Part shown: positions 1-8,967 of the stretch, piece after piece
Numbering within the stretch: the stretch's first letter is position 1
How the letters are laid out: each line of letters opens with the position of its first letter
Assembly: GCF_035304305.1 (NCBI RefSeq)
Contig: NZ_DATGQG010000133.1
Span: forward strand, 1-20,621
Reading direction: 5' to 3'
From: Ferrovibrio sp035304305
Lineage (GTDB): Bacteria > Pseudomonadota > Alphaproteobacteria > Ferrovibrionales > Ferrovibrionaceae
DNA: 20,621 bases
Translations under genes and position numbers: made by a program
Notes under the pieces: model-generated
Told to the model about the DNA's origin: nothing
The model's database searches: none
The model's input: only the letters and a program-made list of their open reading frames with translations

Positions 1-1452
1 GCCAGCGTGAAGAAGGGCGACCATGTCGGCCTGCTGCTCGGCAACTGCCCCGAATTTCTCTGGTCGGTTTTCGCCCTCGGCAAGCTGGGGGCCGTGGCCG
101 TGCCCTTCAATACCGCCGCCAAGGGGGAGCTGCTCGGCTACCTGCTGGATCATTCCAGGGTCAGCGTTCTGATCGTCGAAGAGGAACTGCTGCCACGCGC
201 CGCGGACCATCTGCGCAAAAGCGACGCTATTCACACCATCGTTGTGGTTCCCAGCGAGGCCGGCGGCAGCGACGATGCCGCCAGTCTTGCTGCTGTCCCG
301 TTCGCGTTGCTGGAAGAGGAGCCCGATACGCCTCCGGACACCGAGGTGTCCTACAGGGATCCGATGTTCCTCATGTATACGTCGGGCACGACCGGCCCCT
401 CCAAGGGGGTCGTCGCGCCGCATTCCCAGGGACTGAGCGTCGGCGACCAGCTGGTCAACGGCTACGGCTACACCTCGGAAGACATTCTCTACACCTGCCT
501 GCCGCTGTTTCATGGCAATGCCCTCTGGTATTCGATGATGCCGACCCTGCTTTGCGGCGCGACGCTTGCCCTGTCGCGACGCTTTTCGGGATCGCGGTTC
601 TGGCAGGAAGTAGTGGATTGCGGCGCCACGCAGGCCAATGCGCTTGGCGCCATGGCCAATATCGTCATCAAGGAGCTGGATCGTCTGGATCGCAGCCGGC
701 TCAGGCTGCGGCAGTGCATGGTCGTCCCGGCCCTCGACGCGGAGGCAGGCAGGCCGTTCCGCGACATGGGCATCAAACTCACCAGCCTGTTCGCCCAGAC
801 CGAGACCTTTGCCGTCACGCTGCACGGACCGGACGAGCCGCTGGAAAAGGCCGGATCGGCGGGTCGCGCCCATCCCTATACCGAAGTGGCCATCCTGGAC
901 GATGAGGACCGGTTCCTGCCGCCGGGTGAGGTCGGCGAGATCGCCGTGCGGCCGCGCGCGCCGGGCATCATGATGCAGGGCTATTACGAGATGCCGCGCG
1001 AGACCCTGGCTGCCATGTCGTCGCTCTGGTTCCATACCGGCGACCGCGGCTATCTCGATGCTGACGGGTATCTCTATTTCGTCGACCGGAAGAAGGACGC
1101 CATCCGGCGTCGCGGCGAGAATATTTCGGCCTACGAACTGGAGATGATCATCTCGCGCCATCCCGCGCTCCGGGAAGCGGCTGCGGTGGCGGTGCCTTCA
1201 GAACTGGGCGAAGACGATGTGCTGGTCTGCTTCGTCGCCAATCCCGGTGTGACGGTCGACTATGCGGACATCATCGCCTTCTGTGACAGGAACATGCCGT
1301 ATTTCATGGTGCCCCGGTACCTCCATGTCGTTGAGGAACTGCCCAAGACGGCGTCGGAGAAGATCGAGAAGTACAAGCTGCGCCAGTGGGCGTCCGAAAA
1401 CATGGGCAGGCTGTGGGACCGCGAGAAGGCCGGCATCAAGGTGACGCGCTGA
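1..1452 (+). CDS. AMP-forming acyl-CoA synthetase/ligase, 5'-truncated by the window edge
   Basis: Adenylate-forming (ANL) enzyme that activates a carboxylic acid to an acyl-AMP and then to an acyl-CoA; the substrate cannot be read from sequence. The frame is open from base 1, and the first residues (ASVKKGDHVGLLLGNCPEF) match the usual region some 50 residues into such proteins, so the true start lies upstream and the GTG at 7 is internal. Visible motifs are the phosphate-binding loop YTSGTTGPSKG (codons from 376), the A5-like QTE (FAQTETF), HTGD plus DRKKDAIRRRGENIS for the hinge region, and a C-terminal PKTASEK carrying the catalytic lysine (A10). The usual glycine before that lysine is glutamate here. 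The crotonase gene begins 22 bp downstream, so the two are probably co-transcribed and act in one acyl-CoA pathway. It may be related to the CaiC-like or aryl/cyclohexyl ligase groups, but this is unproven. Confidence 0.9.
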   Translation, partial: ASVKKGDHVGLLLGNCPEFLWSVFALGKLGAVAVPFNTAAKGELLGYLLDHSRVSVLIVEEELLPRAADHLRKSDAIHTIVVVPSEAGGSDDAASLAAVPFALLEEEPDTPPDTEVSYRDPMFLMYTSGTTGPSKGVVAPHSQGLSVGDQLVNGYGYTSEDILYTCLPLFHGNALWYSMMPTLLCGATLALSRRFSGSRFWQEVVDCGATQANALGAMANIVIKELDRLDRSRLRLRQCMVVPALDAEAGRPFRDMGIKLTSLFAQTETFAVTLHGPDEPLEKAGSAGRAHPYTEVAILDDEDRFLPPGEVGEIAVRPRAPGIMMQGYYEMPRETLAAMSSLWFHTGDRGYLDADGYLYFVDRKKDAIRRRGENISAYELEMIISRHPALREAAAVAVPSELGEDDVLVCFVANPGVTVDYADIIAFCDRNMPYFMVPRYLHVVEELPKTASEKIEKYKLRQWASENMGRLWDREKAGIKVTR

Positions 1453-1474
1453 CGCGCAGCCGAGGAGATATCCG

Positions 1475-2266
1475 ATGAAGAACGAAGCACTGGAACTGAC
1501 CTGGCCGGCGGAGGGCGTGGCCCAGATCACCCTGACCCGCGGCGCTGAGATGAACACCCTGACCCATGCCCTGCTGGACGGCATGGAGGGGGTTCTCGCC
1601 AGCCTGAAGGGCTCGGGCGTGCGCGCCCTGATCATTACCGGCAGCGGTCGCGCCTTCTGCTGCGGCGCGCATCTGGACTACTTCACCGAGGATCAGCTGG
1701 GACGCGATGCCGGTTTCAGGCTGCGTGATACCTACCTCGATCGCATCGCGCGGGTCTTCGACAGCCTGGAGGAACAGCCCTACCCGGTGATCGCCGCCAT
1801 CAACGGCTTCGCGCTCGGCGGGGGCGGCGAGCTCGCGCTGTCCTGCGACTTCCGCCTGATGTCCAAAACCGCCCGCATCGGCCTGCCGGAGGTCAAGCTT
1901 GGTGCCATTGCCGGCGCCGGCGGTGTACAGAAGCTGATCCGTCATGTCGGGCGCAGCAAGGCCCTGGAATGGATTCTCCTGGCCACCCATGTTTCGGCGG
2001 AAGAAGCCGAGCGGCGCGGCCTCGTCTATGCCGTCACCGAACCGGATGCCCTGCTGCCGGAGGCCCTGGCGCTGGCCGAACGCCTCAAGGCGCTGAGTCC
2101 GCGCGCGATCGCCCAGAGCAAGGCTGCCGTCTACCTGTCGGAAGATGCCGATCTGCGCAGCGCCCGCCGCTTCGGTCTGGAGGCCCTGAGCCTGCTGATC
2201 GGCGGCACGGACTGGACCGAGGGCATCTCGGCCTTCCACGCCAAGCGGCCGCCGAAATTCGGTTAA
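1475..2266 (+). CDS. Enoyl-CoA hydratase/isomerase (crotonase) family protein
   Basis: A 263-residue soluble crotonase fold, full family length. The first oxyanion-hole segment is GRAFCCGAHL (about 58-67) and the second is ALGGGGELAL (113-122). Both acidic positions used by true hydratases are present, Glu119 in GGELAL and Glu139 in GLPEVKLG. Water addition to a 2-enoyl-CoA is therefore more likely than a non-hydratase crotonase reaction, although the substrate is unknown. A good ribosome site (GAGGAGAT) sits 6 bp before ATG 1475. It follows the acyl-CoA ligase by 22 bp, which suggests one operon for degrading or modifying the acid activated by the ligase. There is no link to the denitrification genes that converge on it. 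Confidence 0.9.
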   Translation: MKNEALELTWPAEGVAQITLTRGAEMNTLTHALLDGMEGVLASLKGSGVRALIITGSGRAFCCGAHLDYFTEDQLGRDAGFRLRDTYLDRIARVFDSLEEQPYPVIAAINGFALGGGGELALSCDFRLMSKTARIGLPEVKLGAIAGAGGVQKLIRHVGRSKALEWILLATHVSAEEAERRGLVYAVTEPDALLPEALALAERLKALSPRAIAQSKAAVYLSEDADLRSARRFGLEALSLLIGGTDWTEGISAFHAKRPPKFG

Positions 2267-2283
2267 GCGGCAGTCGCCCGGGT

Positions 2284-2310
2284 AATTCCCTCCATCCCCC
2301 GGAAGGGATT
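2284..2310. terminator. Candidate bidirectional terminator hairpin between convergent genes
   Basis: An imperfect inverted repeat lies between the crotonase stop and the nosX stop. Arm AATTCCCTCC (2284-2293) faces GGAAGGGATT (2301-2310) across a 7-base loop, giving eight Watson-Crick pairs, one G-U and one mismatch. The arms are A/T-rich at the base, so a short U-run follows in either direction. It is the only structure in this 61-bp gap and sits where both convergent transcripts should end. Confidence 0.4.
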
Positions 2311-2327
2311 TCGTCGCCGCGTCGCGG

Positions 2328-3338
2328 TCAGGTTGACGAAAGCACGCGGACCTTGGATTCCGGCCCTACCAGATAGACTTTGCCCTCACCGATGGCGGCC
2401 AGCGTCCTCGAGATTCTGTCCTCGGGCATCATGCTGAAGGCGGTGGAGAGGGCGTCGGCCGCGGTGGCATTCGGCAGGATGACCGACACGCTGCTGTAGC
2501 GCCTCGGCGACCGGCCGGTTCCGGGATCCAGAATATGCGTGATCCGCCCCTGCGGATCGAAGCGGAAGCCGGAACCGCTCGAGGTGGCGATCGCAAGATC
2601 GGACAGGGGAACCATGTCGACGACGCCGGCGCCGTCCGGATAGGCGATGGCGGCCTGCCAGGGTCTGCCATCGGGATGCTGCCCGAGCGCACGGCTCTCG
2701 CCCAGATCCACCAGCGTGTGGGCAATGCCCTGCCGGCGGAGCCGCTCCACCGCTCTGTCGGTGATATAGCCCTGAGCGATACCGTTCAGGGTCAGTGCCA
2801 TGCCCCCGCGCAGAGCGATCCGGTCCCGGCTGAGCAGCACGCGATCAAAGCCGATCATCCGGAGCGCGGCACCCAGGTCCGCCTCCGCCGGGCCGTCGGG
2901 ATCGGCGCCGGGCCGGGAGAAATGCGCATGGTACAGCCGCCAGAGCGGCTGCACGCTGGGATCGAAGGCGCCGCCGGTCAGCGCGTGGAACCGCCGGCAC
3001 TGCTCGAGCAGGTCGACCAGTTCGCCCGGTGGCGCTTCCAGAACGCCACGGCTGTTCAGGATCATGAGCGCCGAATCCTGCCGGTAAAGACTGAAGATCG
3101 CTTCCAGTCGCTGCAGGTCCTGGACGACAAGCGCAACCGCCTCTTTCGCCGCGGGCTCGTCATGATGGTGGACCCGTATGGTCGCTTCCGCGCCGAGCGC
3201 GACGCCGCGCCAGGAAACCAGATGCACTTCGGCGCGCGCCCGCGCCGTGAATGGCAGCAGGCTCAAACCTGCCGCAGCGGCGGAGATGCCGATGAAGCGC
3301 CGCCGGCCGATGCCTGCCGGAGAAGGATTAGTGCGCAT
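2328..3338 (-). CDS. nosX: NosX, ApbE-like FMN transferase for NosR
   Basis: Periplasmic flavin transferase of the ApbE family. In nos clusters it is thought to attach FMN covalently to the NosR periplasmic domain using FAD. ATG 3338 is chosen because it starts a twin-arginine signal (GRRRFIGI, residues 11-18, then a hydrophobic stretch ending TARARA); the longer open frame to 3452 lies inside nosL. ApbE hallmarks in the 336 residues are LTGGAFDPSVQPLW (120-133), LNGIAQGYITD (184-194), HTLVDLGES (207-215), ATSSGSG (251-257), THILDPGTG (267-275) and ATAADALSTAF (291-301). It is the last gene of the operon and overlaps nosL by 11 bp. nosX is typical of clade I nos operons. Confidence 0.93.
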   Translation of the reverse strand: MRTNPSPAGIGRRRFIGISAAAAGLSLLPFTARARAEVHLVSWRGVALGAEATIRVHHHDEPAAKEAVALVVQDLQRLEAIFSLYRQDSALMILNSRGVLEAPPGELVDLLEQCRRFHALTGGAFDPSVQPLWRLYHAHFSRPGADPDGPAEADLGAALRMIGFDRVLLSRDRIALRGGMALTLNGIAQGYITDRAVERLRRQGIAHTLVDLGESRALGQHPDGRPWQAAIAYPDGAGVVDMVPLSDLAIATSSGSGFRFDPQGRITHILDPGTGRSPRRYSSVSVILPNATAADALSTAFSMMPEDRISRTLAAIGEGKVYLVGPESKVRVLSST

Positions 3339-3885
3339 GGGCCGGCCGCGGGTCGTGATGGTTGGCGGAATGCTGCTCGACTGCTCCGGAACCCAGCACA
3401 TAGTCGCGCGGCACGTCGGAAAAAGTGACGATCCGGCCGCCATATTCGGCAACGAATTTCTCCGCGGCCTGGCGGTCGCCGAACGGCACGGTTTCGTCCG
3501 CGCCCATCCCGCTGCTCCTGGAGCTTCCGATCACGAAAAACGCCTTCCTGGCCTCGATCCAGTTATCCGCGCCCGGATCCTCCCAGCTGGGCGCCCGGGC
3601 CATGTCGGAGACATAAATGGCGCGGATATCCTTGGGTTCCTCGGGCAGCATCGTGAAGGCGAACACATCCCGCGCGGAGGAGAACCACACCGGCTCGGGC
3701 CAGCCGGCGAGGATGATCTGCCCCTTCGGCCCGGCATGTTCGACCAGGTTCATGCCGCAGTAATTGCCGACCGCCTCGACGGTCAGCGTATGCGGCGGCG
3801 GAAGTGCGGCATCCTTCGGCTTGTCATCGCATGCCGCGAGGGCGGCGCCGGCGGCCAGCAGGGCAGCGATAGTGAAACGCTTCAT
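3328..3885 (-). CDS. nosL: NosL, copper-binding lipoprotein chaperone for NosZ
   Basis: Outer-membrane-type lipoprotein that binds Cu(I) and delivers copper for assembly of the NosZ Cu sites. The 185-residue reading starts at ATG 3885, preceded by GGAGGGAATT. It begins with a lipoprotein signal ending in LAAC, so Cys19 is the predicted lipidated residue. The mature part carries the family motif NYCGMNLVEHAGP, with Cys43, Met45 and His50 as candidate copper ligands. The FSSARDVFAF and IYVSDMA segments are also typical of NosL. Its ATG overlaps the nosY stop (ATGA), a translational-coupling arrangement, and its 3' end overlaps nosX by 11 bp. Confidence 0.93.
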   Translation of the reverse strand: MKRFTIAALLAAGAALAACDDKPKDAALPPPHTLTVEAVGNYCGMNLVEHAGPKGQIILAGWPEPVWFSSARDVFAFTMLPEEPKDIRAIYVSDMARAPSWEDPGADNWIEARKAFFVIGSSRSSGMGADETVPFGDRQAAEKFVAEYGGRIVTFSDVPRDYVLGSGAVEQHSANHHDPRPAHAH

Positions 3886-4712
3886 AATTCCCTCCGCGAG
3901 AATATCGCCGTGGCGGCCGCCAGTGGCAGCAGCACCCACAAAGCGAGCGTGGCGACCAGCAACAGCGGCGGCAGGGTCAGCGACTCCGCGACACCGGCCA
4001 TGCCGGCCAGGCTGCTGACGCCGGCCGATCCGGCGAGGTTGAACATCCGGTAGGCGTCGGCCGGATTGAGCAGCAGCAGCACGTTCAGCGCATCGGCCGA
4101 AAGCATGCGTCCCTGGTCGGCCACCAGGATGCCGAGAATCGCCATGTCATAGAGCAGCACCAGCAGCAGCCACACGCCGATGGCGATGCCGCCCGCCGTG
4201 CCGCGATCGCGCACCTTCGCGCTGATCAGGTAGCCGATCGCCACGAAGGCGGCACCCAGCAGCACCGACGACCCGATCAGCCTGCCGAAGGCGAACCAGC
4301 TTTCGGGATCGATCGTCGCTCCCGTGACGGCCAGCGCGGCGGCCGATGCGCCGTAACCGAGGATCGTGGCAAAAGCGAGGATGGCGAGATGGCCGACAAA
4401 TTTCCCCAGCATAACCTGCCAGCGTGCAACGGGATAGCTGAGCAGCAGCAGCATGGTGCCGCGGTCGACCTCGCCAACGATGGCGTCATAGGAGATCAGC
4501 AGGGCGATCAGCGGCAGCAGGAAAATGGTCAGGCTGGAAAGGCTGACGATCACCACATCCAGCGCCCGGACGCCGACATTGCCGGTCGGGGCGCTGCCGA
4601 GAAAGCTGAGCGTCAGCGACAGCGCCAGCAGAAGCAGGGTCGTCGCCAGGACCCAGCGATTGCGCAATCCCTCCTGGATCTCCTTGCCGGCGATGATGAC
4701 GATCTCTCTCAT
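3882..4712 (-). CDS. nosY: NosY, ABC-2 type permease of the NosDFY complex
   Basis: Inner-membrane permease partner of the NosF ATPase and the periplasmic NosD in the NosDFY transporter needed to build the CuZ site of N2O reductase. The 276-residue protein has about six hydrophobic segments: one near residues 20-40, two between 50 and 75, and the others between about 105 and 270. It carries the ABC-2 motif YPVARWQVMLGKFVG after VDRGTMLLLLS. ATG 4712 follows an AGGAGG site 7 bp upstream and overlaps the nosF stop (ATGA). The same overlap type joins it to nosL, so nosFYL are translationally coupled. Confidence 0.94.
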   Translation of the reverse strand: MREIVIIAGKEIQEGLRNRWVLATTLLLLALSLTLSFLGSAPTGNVGVRALDVVIVSLSSLTIFLLPLIALLISYDAIVGEVDRGTMLLLLSYPVARWQVMLGKFVGHLAILAFATILGYGASAAALAVTGATIDPESWFAFGRLIGSSVLLGAAFVAIGYLISAKVRDRGTAGGIAIGVWLLLVLLYDMAILGILVADQGRMLSADALNVLLLLNPADAYRMFNLAGSAGVSSLAGMAGVAESLTLPPLLLVATLALWVLLPLAAATAIFSRREL

Positions 4713-5629
4713 TGCACGGCCTCCTGGCTGCGCAGGAAATGCGCGTAAAGCTCGTCCAGGGTGGGCGGCATCACCTCGATATCCTCGATCGCCATGTCGG
4801 CCCGGGTGGCGCGTCGCAGCAGATCCATCTTGCGTTCCGGACCGGCTTCGATCTCCACCACGTGTCCGTTGATCGTCTGCCAGCGTTCCTGCGGGTCGAG
4901 CAGGGCCTGCACGGCCTCGCGGTTGCCGTCGGCCATCCGCAGGCGGATTCGCGTCGGCAGCCGCGCAATGCGGCGCAGGGCATCCAGCGAGCCGTTTGCG
5001 ACCATGATACCCCTGTTCATGATGACCACGCGGTCGGTCCGTTCCTCCAGCTCGGTCAGGGCATGGGAGGACAGCACCACGGTCGCGCCGCGGTTGCGCA
5101 GCTGCTGCACGGTCTCGTAGAAGCTCTGCCGCAGCGCCGGATCAAGGCCGGTGGTGGGCTCGTCCAGCAGCAGCAGGGCGGGCTCGCCGATCAGCGCCTG
5201 GGCGAGGCCGAGGCGCTGGCGCATGCCCTTGGAATAGGTGCCGACGCGACGGTCGGCCGCTGCAGCCAGGCCGACCTGTTCCAGCAGTGGCATGGCCCGC
5301 TTTGGCGCCTCGCCCTTGAGCCGCGCGTAGAAGGACAGCAATTCCCTGCCGGTCAGGGCGGCATTGAAGGATACATTCTCGGGCAGATAGCCCAGCCGCC
5401 GGCGGGCGGCGGATTCGCCGGCAGCGGGATTCTCGTCCAGAACGGTGATCGTTCCGGCGCTGGGGTGAATGAGGCCCAGCATCAGCTTGATCAGCGTGGT
5501 TTTCCCCGCACCGTTATGGCCGACCAGGGCGACGGTTTCGCCCGGCGGCAGCGCAAACGTCACGTTCCTGACCGCCTCGACGCGGCCATAACGCTTGCTG
5601 ACGTCCCGTATGTCGACTGTGTTCTTCAC
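4709..5629 (-). CDS. nosF: NosF, ABC transporter ATPase of the NosDFY complex
   Basis: Cytoplasmic ATPase that powers NosDFY. Start chosen at GTG 5629: it overlaps the nosD stop (GTGA), has GCGAGG a few bases upstream, and starts the conserved N-terminus (VDIRDVSKRYG). The longer open frame to 5791 lies inside nosD. In the 306-residue protein the Walker A is GHNGAGKTT (37-45), the ABC signature is YSKGMRQRL (132-140), Walker B with catalytic Glu is LLLLDEP (152-158) and the switch histidine is His189. The C-terminal 90 residues form the usual extra domain. All nucleotide-binding motifs are intact. Confidence 0.95.
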   Translation of the reverse strand: MKNTVDIRDVSKRYGRVEAVRNVTFALPPGETVALVGHNGAGKTTLIKLMLGLIHPSAGTITVLDENPAAGESAARRRLGYLPENVSFNAALTGRELLSFYARLKGEAPKRAMPLLEQVGLAAAADRRVGTYSKGMRQRLGLAQALIGEPALLLLDEPTTGLDPALRQSFYETVQQLRNRGATVVLSSHALTELEERTDRVVIMNRGIMVANGSLDALRRIARLPTRIRLRMADGNREAVQALLDPQERWQTINGHVVEIEAGPERKMDLLRRATRADMAIEDIEVMPPTLDELYAHFLRSQEAVQ

Positions 5630-7011
5630 TTTGCCTCGCGATTGGCCAGCTGCGGCAGGGAGGGCGGCGCCATCAGCGGCCGGGAATCGACCACGCCCCC
5701 GGGCAGCAGCGCCGGAAACTGTGACTGCGCCCAGCGGATCACCTGCACGGCAGGGCTGTTGATCAGGAGCTTTGCCTGCGGTGCGGTCCACAGCACCTTG
5801 TCGACCAGATCGTTGGGGCGATAGGCGGTATCCGCGATGCCGTCGCCGTTCAGGTCGAAGGCCGGGTTATCGCTCCAGTAATTGCCGCGGCCATTCTCCG
5901 ACCAGTCGAGATAGCGCGTCCCGACATATTTGACCTGCGTGCGGTTGCGGATGAAGGCATTGCCGCTGAGGGCATTGCGTTCGGAGCCGGCGGTGAAATG
6001 GATGCCGATCTCGCAGCCTTCGAAACGGTTGTCATAGAAGCGGTTCTGGTTGGCATTGTAGATGAACACGCATTTCGTCGGCCCGATCCGCGCGCCGGTT
6101 GCCATGCTGAGCGGTTCCTCGACTGCGGGGACGCCATGCTCGCTGCCGCCATCGCGCATGCCGGCGCGGATCCATCGGTCGGCCGGCTGCAGGCGGCCGC
6201 GGACGGTATTGCCGACGATCCGTGAGCCGTTGGCGTAGTTGAACAGGAAGCCGTGATCGCGGTCGCCGTCGGACAGGTTGCGGGCGACGAGCAGGCGGTG
6301 CGAATACATGATCGCAAACCCGACGCTGTTGCCGATGGAAACGTTATCGGTGATATCGCTGTCGTTGGTGTACATGTAGTGGACGGCGAAGCGCAGATCG
6401 CCGAAGCGGTTGCCGCTGAACACGTTGCGCTTGCTGGCGACGACGAAGATGCCGTCGCGGCCGTAGCGGAATTCGTTGTCGAGCACCCGGGCGCCGGGAG
6501 CGTTCCAGACCGATACGCCGTTTCCGGCCTCGTTCATCCGGCCCTCGCGGATGCCGTGGATGCGGTTGCCGCGCACCAGCGCATCCGCCGCACCATGGAT
6601 ATAGATGCCGTAGAGGTTGCCTTCGACCGTATTGTCTTCGGCAACCGCTTCCGTCGCTGTCTGGGCGAGGAAGATACCTGAATCCAGCTTGTCCTGCCGC
6701 TTTCCCGAGCCGCGCACGGTCAGTCCGCGGACCACTGATCCGGCGGCAGTGACGGTGACGACGCTGCCCCTGCCGTTGCCCTGCAGGATCGCGCCGGACT
6801 CGCCCTGGAGCGTAAGTCTGCGATCGATCGTGACCGGACCCTGATGGGTGCCGGCTTCCAGGATGATGACGTCACCCTCGGCCGCCCCATCGATCACGGG
6901 CTGCAGCGCTGCGCCGGGCGCGACGGCAATCTGCCGTGCCTGGGCAGGCAAAGCGAGACTGGCGGCGAGGATCGCCGCCAGTCCTGCAGTCACGGTAATG
7001 CGGAAACGCAC
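5626..7011 (-). CDS. nosD: NosD, periplasmic beta-helix copper-site maturation protein
   Basis: Periplasmic component of NosDFY, required for assembly of the CuZ centre of NosZ. Start chosen at GTG 7011, just after the nosZ stop and 5 bp after TGAGG; it opens a signal peptide ending near PAQARQ. The 461-residue product is built from degenerate right-handed beta-helix (CASH) repeats of the form N-x-hydrophobic-x-G-N, for example EDNTVEGNLYGIYI, DNEFRYGRDGIFV and DNRFEGCEIGIHF. The C-terminus has the NosD-typical NYWSDNPAFDLNGDGIADTAYRP. The gap to nosZ is 7 bp and nosF overlaps its stop, so it is within one operon. Confidence 0.94.
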   Translation of the reverse strand: MRFRITVTAGLAAILAASLALPAQARQIAVAPGAALQPVIDGAAEGDVIILEAGTHQGPVTIDRRLTLQGESGAILQGNGRGSVVTVTAAGSVVRGLTVRGSGKRQDKLDSGIFLAQTATEAVAEDNTVEGNLYGIYIHGAADALVRGNRIHGIREGRMNEAGNGVSVWNAPGARVLDNEFRYGRDGIFVVASKRNVFSGNRFGDLRFAVHYMYTNDSDITDNVSIGNSVGFAIMYSHRLLVARNLSDGDRDHGFLFNYANGSRIVGNTVRGRLQPADRWIRAGMRDGGSEHGVPAVEEPLSMATGARIGPTKCVFIYNANQNRFYDNRFEGCEIGIHFTAGSERNALSGNAFIRNRTQVKYVGTRYLDWSENGRGNYWSDNPAFDLNGDGIADTAYRPNDLVDKVLWTAPQAKLLINSPAVQVIRWAQSQFPALLPGGVVDSRPLMAPPSLPQLANREAK

Positions 7012-7018
7012 CTTGTCC

Positions 7019-8965
7019 TCAGGCGTTCCGCGGCTCGACCAGCATGCGGCCCTGCATCTCCATATGCATCGCATGGCAGAACCAGGTGCAGTAGTACCAG
7101 TAGACCCCCGCCTGGTCGGCCGTGAAGGTGACCGAAGAGGTCTGCTGGGGACCGATCTCCATGTTGATGCCGTAGTTGTTGATGCAGAAACCGTGCGTCA
7201 GGTCTTCCACGTCATCGATATTGGTGACGTAGACGGTGACCTCATCGCCCTGCTTCACGGTGAACTGCTCCAGCCCGAAAGCCGGGGCAGCCGAGGTCAT
7301 GTAGACGCGGACCTTGTTGCCGTCGCGGACCACCTTGTTGTCGGTTTCCAGCACGACATTGTCGGCCTTCGCCTGCTGCACCGCATCGGCGAAGAAAGGA
7401 TCGTCGCGCTTCCAGACATGCAGCGGGTTGATCTTCGACCGGTGCACGATGGTTGCGTCATGCGGCTCTGCAAAGCTCGGGCTGTCATGGACAAGAACCA
7501 TCTTGTCGCCGGAGATGTCGATCAGCTGGTCGTTCTCCGGCTTCAGGGGGCCGACATTCAGGTAGCGGTCCTTGGAGAACTTGTTGAGTGACAGCAGCCA
7601 CTTTCCGTCGGCCTCCTTGGTCTGGCCCATGGAGGTGTGGTTGTGGCCCGGCTGGTAATGGACGTCCAGCTTCTGGATGATCGGATTGACCTTCTCGCCC
7701 TTGTAGGCGCGCTTGGCCAGATCGATGTTCCACTTTACGATCTGGCTGTCCAGGAACAGCGTCGTATAGGCGTTGCCCCGACCGTCATAGGCCGTGTGAA
7801 GCGGCCCGAGGCCCAGTTCCGGTTCGGCGACCACGACGTCGCGCGGCTGGATCTTGTCGTCGAACAGGTCATCCAGCTTGCGGGCATCGAAGACGGTGAC
7901 GGTCGGCGAGAGCTTGCCATTGGCGACGAAATGGATGCCGTCCGGCGCCGTGTTGATGCCATGCGGGCTGTTGGCCACCGGAATGTAGCGGGTATAGGGC
8001 GACCCCTTGCGGCCATCCAGTACGGGGATGCCGCCGATCATCTTTGCCTTGCCCTGCTTTACGGCCTCTTCGATCCGCTTGATGTTGAAGACGACGACCC
8101 AGTCCTGCTCGTTGGCCATCGTCTCGGCCAGGGTCACGCCTTCCTCGGAGTTGTAGCAGGTCGCCCAGGCATACTTGCCCTGGTAGTCGGCGTCGACATT
8201 GTCCAGATTGCCGTTCACCTGGATCTGCCAGGCGACTTTCATCGTATCGCCGTCGACGGCCGTGAAGGAGGCGACATATTTCGTCGGATCGTCCAGGATC
8301 TTGCCGTCATTCGGCACCGGCACGCGATCCTCGCCGTTGCAGAAGACATAGCCGGTCCGCGGATACTTCTGCACCCGAAGGCCATGCACCGTCGACTGGT
8401 TCGGAATCTGCAGGATCTTGTCGCACTTCATGATGTCGAGACGGATGCGGCAGATCCGGGTGTTCGACTTGTCGTTGGCGAAAAGATAGCGGCCGTCATA
8501 GGTGCCATCCGTGAACGACGGATGCGGATGGTGCAGGTCGCCGTTGGTGTAGATGCCGCCGCGGTTCTTCAGGAATTCTTTGGCTTCCGGCGTCAGGCCC
8601 TCGGTGAGAATCTTCAGGCTTTCGTTGGTCTGGCCCCAGCCGGTGGCGCTGTCGCGGTTGAACACCGGAATGCGCATCAGCTCGCGCATGGACGGCAGGC
8701 CGAGGATGCGCACCTCGCCGGTCTGGCCGCTGGAGAAGAACACATAATACTCGTCCAGCTCTCCCGGCTTAACTTCGTACTTGTTGGCGGTCCGCGGACG
8801 GGCCTGCTGCTGGCGGGTCTGTGCCTCGGCGTCACTGATCAGGCCGGAGCGGCCGGCCGTAAGTCCGCCTGCCAATCCGGTCGCGCCGGCGGCAGCGACC
8901 GCGGCGCTGGTCCCCAGGACGCGGCGGCGACTGATTCCCCTCTTCGGTTTATTATCGGCACTCAT
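7019..8965 (-). CDS. nosZ: NosZ, clade I nitrous oxide reductase
   Basis: Periplasmic homodimeric enzyme reducing N2O to N2. ATG 8965 is chosen because GAAGGAG lies 7 bp before it; the in-frame ATG 8971, which overlaps the nosR stop, is only 1 bp from the same site. The 648-residue protein begins with a Tat signal (SRRRVLG), which together with nosR and nosX marks clade I. Counting from this start, the seven CuZ histidines are His145, His146, His194, His335, His390, His441 and His502. The CuA ligands are His591, Cys626, Trp628, Cys630, His634 and Met637 in CTWFCHAMHMEM. No ligand is missing, so it should be active if matured by the downstream nosDFYL genes. Confidence 0.97.
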   Translation of the reverse strand: MSADNKPKRGISRRRVLGTSAAVAAAGATGLAGGLTAGRSGLISDAEAQTRQQQARPRTANKYEVKPGELDEYYVFFSSGQTGEVRILGLPSMRELMRIPVFNRDSATGWGQTNESLKILTEGLTPEAKEFLKNRGGIYTNGDLHHPHPSFTDGTYDGRYLFANDKSNTRICRIRLDIMKCDKILQIPNQSTVHGLRVQKYPRTGYVFCNGEDRVPVPNDGKILDDPTKYVASFTAVDGDTMKVAWQIQVNGNLDNVDADYQGKYAWATCYNSEEGVTLAETMANEQDWVVVFNIKRIEEAVKQGKAKMIGGIPVLDGRKGSPYTRYIPVANSPHGINTAPDGIHFVANGKLSPTVTVFDARKLDDLFDDKIQPRDVVVAEPELGLGPLHTAYDGRGNAYTTLFLDSQIVKWNIDLAKRAYKGEKVNPIIQKLDVHYQPGHNHTSMGQTKEADGKWLLSLNKFSKDRYLNVGPLKPENDQLIDISGDKMVLVHDSPSFAEPHDATIVHRSKINPLHVWKRDDPFFADAVQQAKADNVVLETDNKVVRDGNKVRVYMTSAAPAFGLEQFTVKQGDEVTVYVTNIDDVEDLTHGFCINNYGINMEIGPQQTSSVTFTADQAGVYWYYCTWFCHAMHMEMQGRMLVEPRNA

Positions 8966-8967
8966 TT

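Noticed and set aside
7..9. GTG as start of the acyl-CoA ligase
   Set aside because: The frame is open to base 1 and the residues before and after it match the interior of the family, so the gene begins outside the window.
4712..5824. 370-codon open frame on the plus strand
   Set aside because: Antisense shadow of nosF; composition follows the complement of the ATPase motifs.
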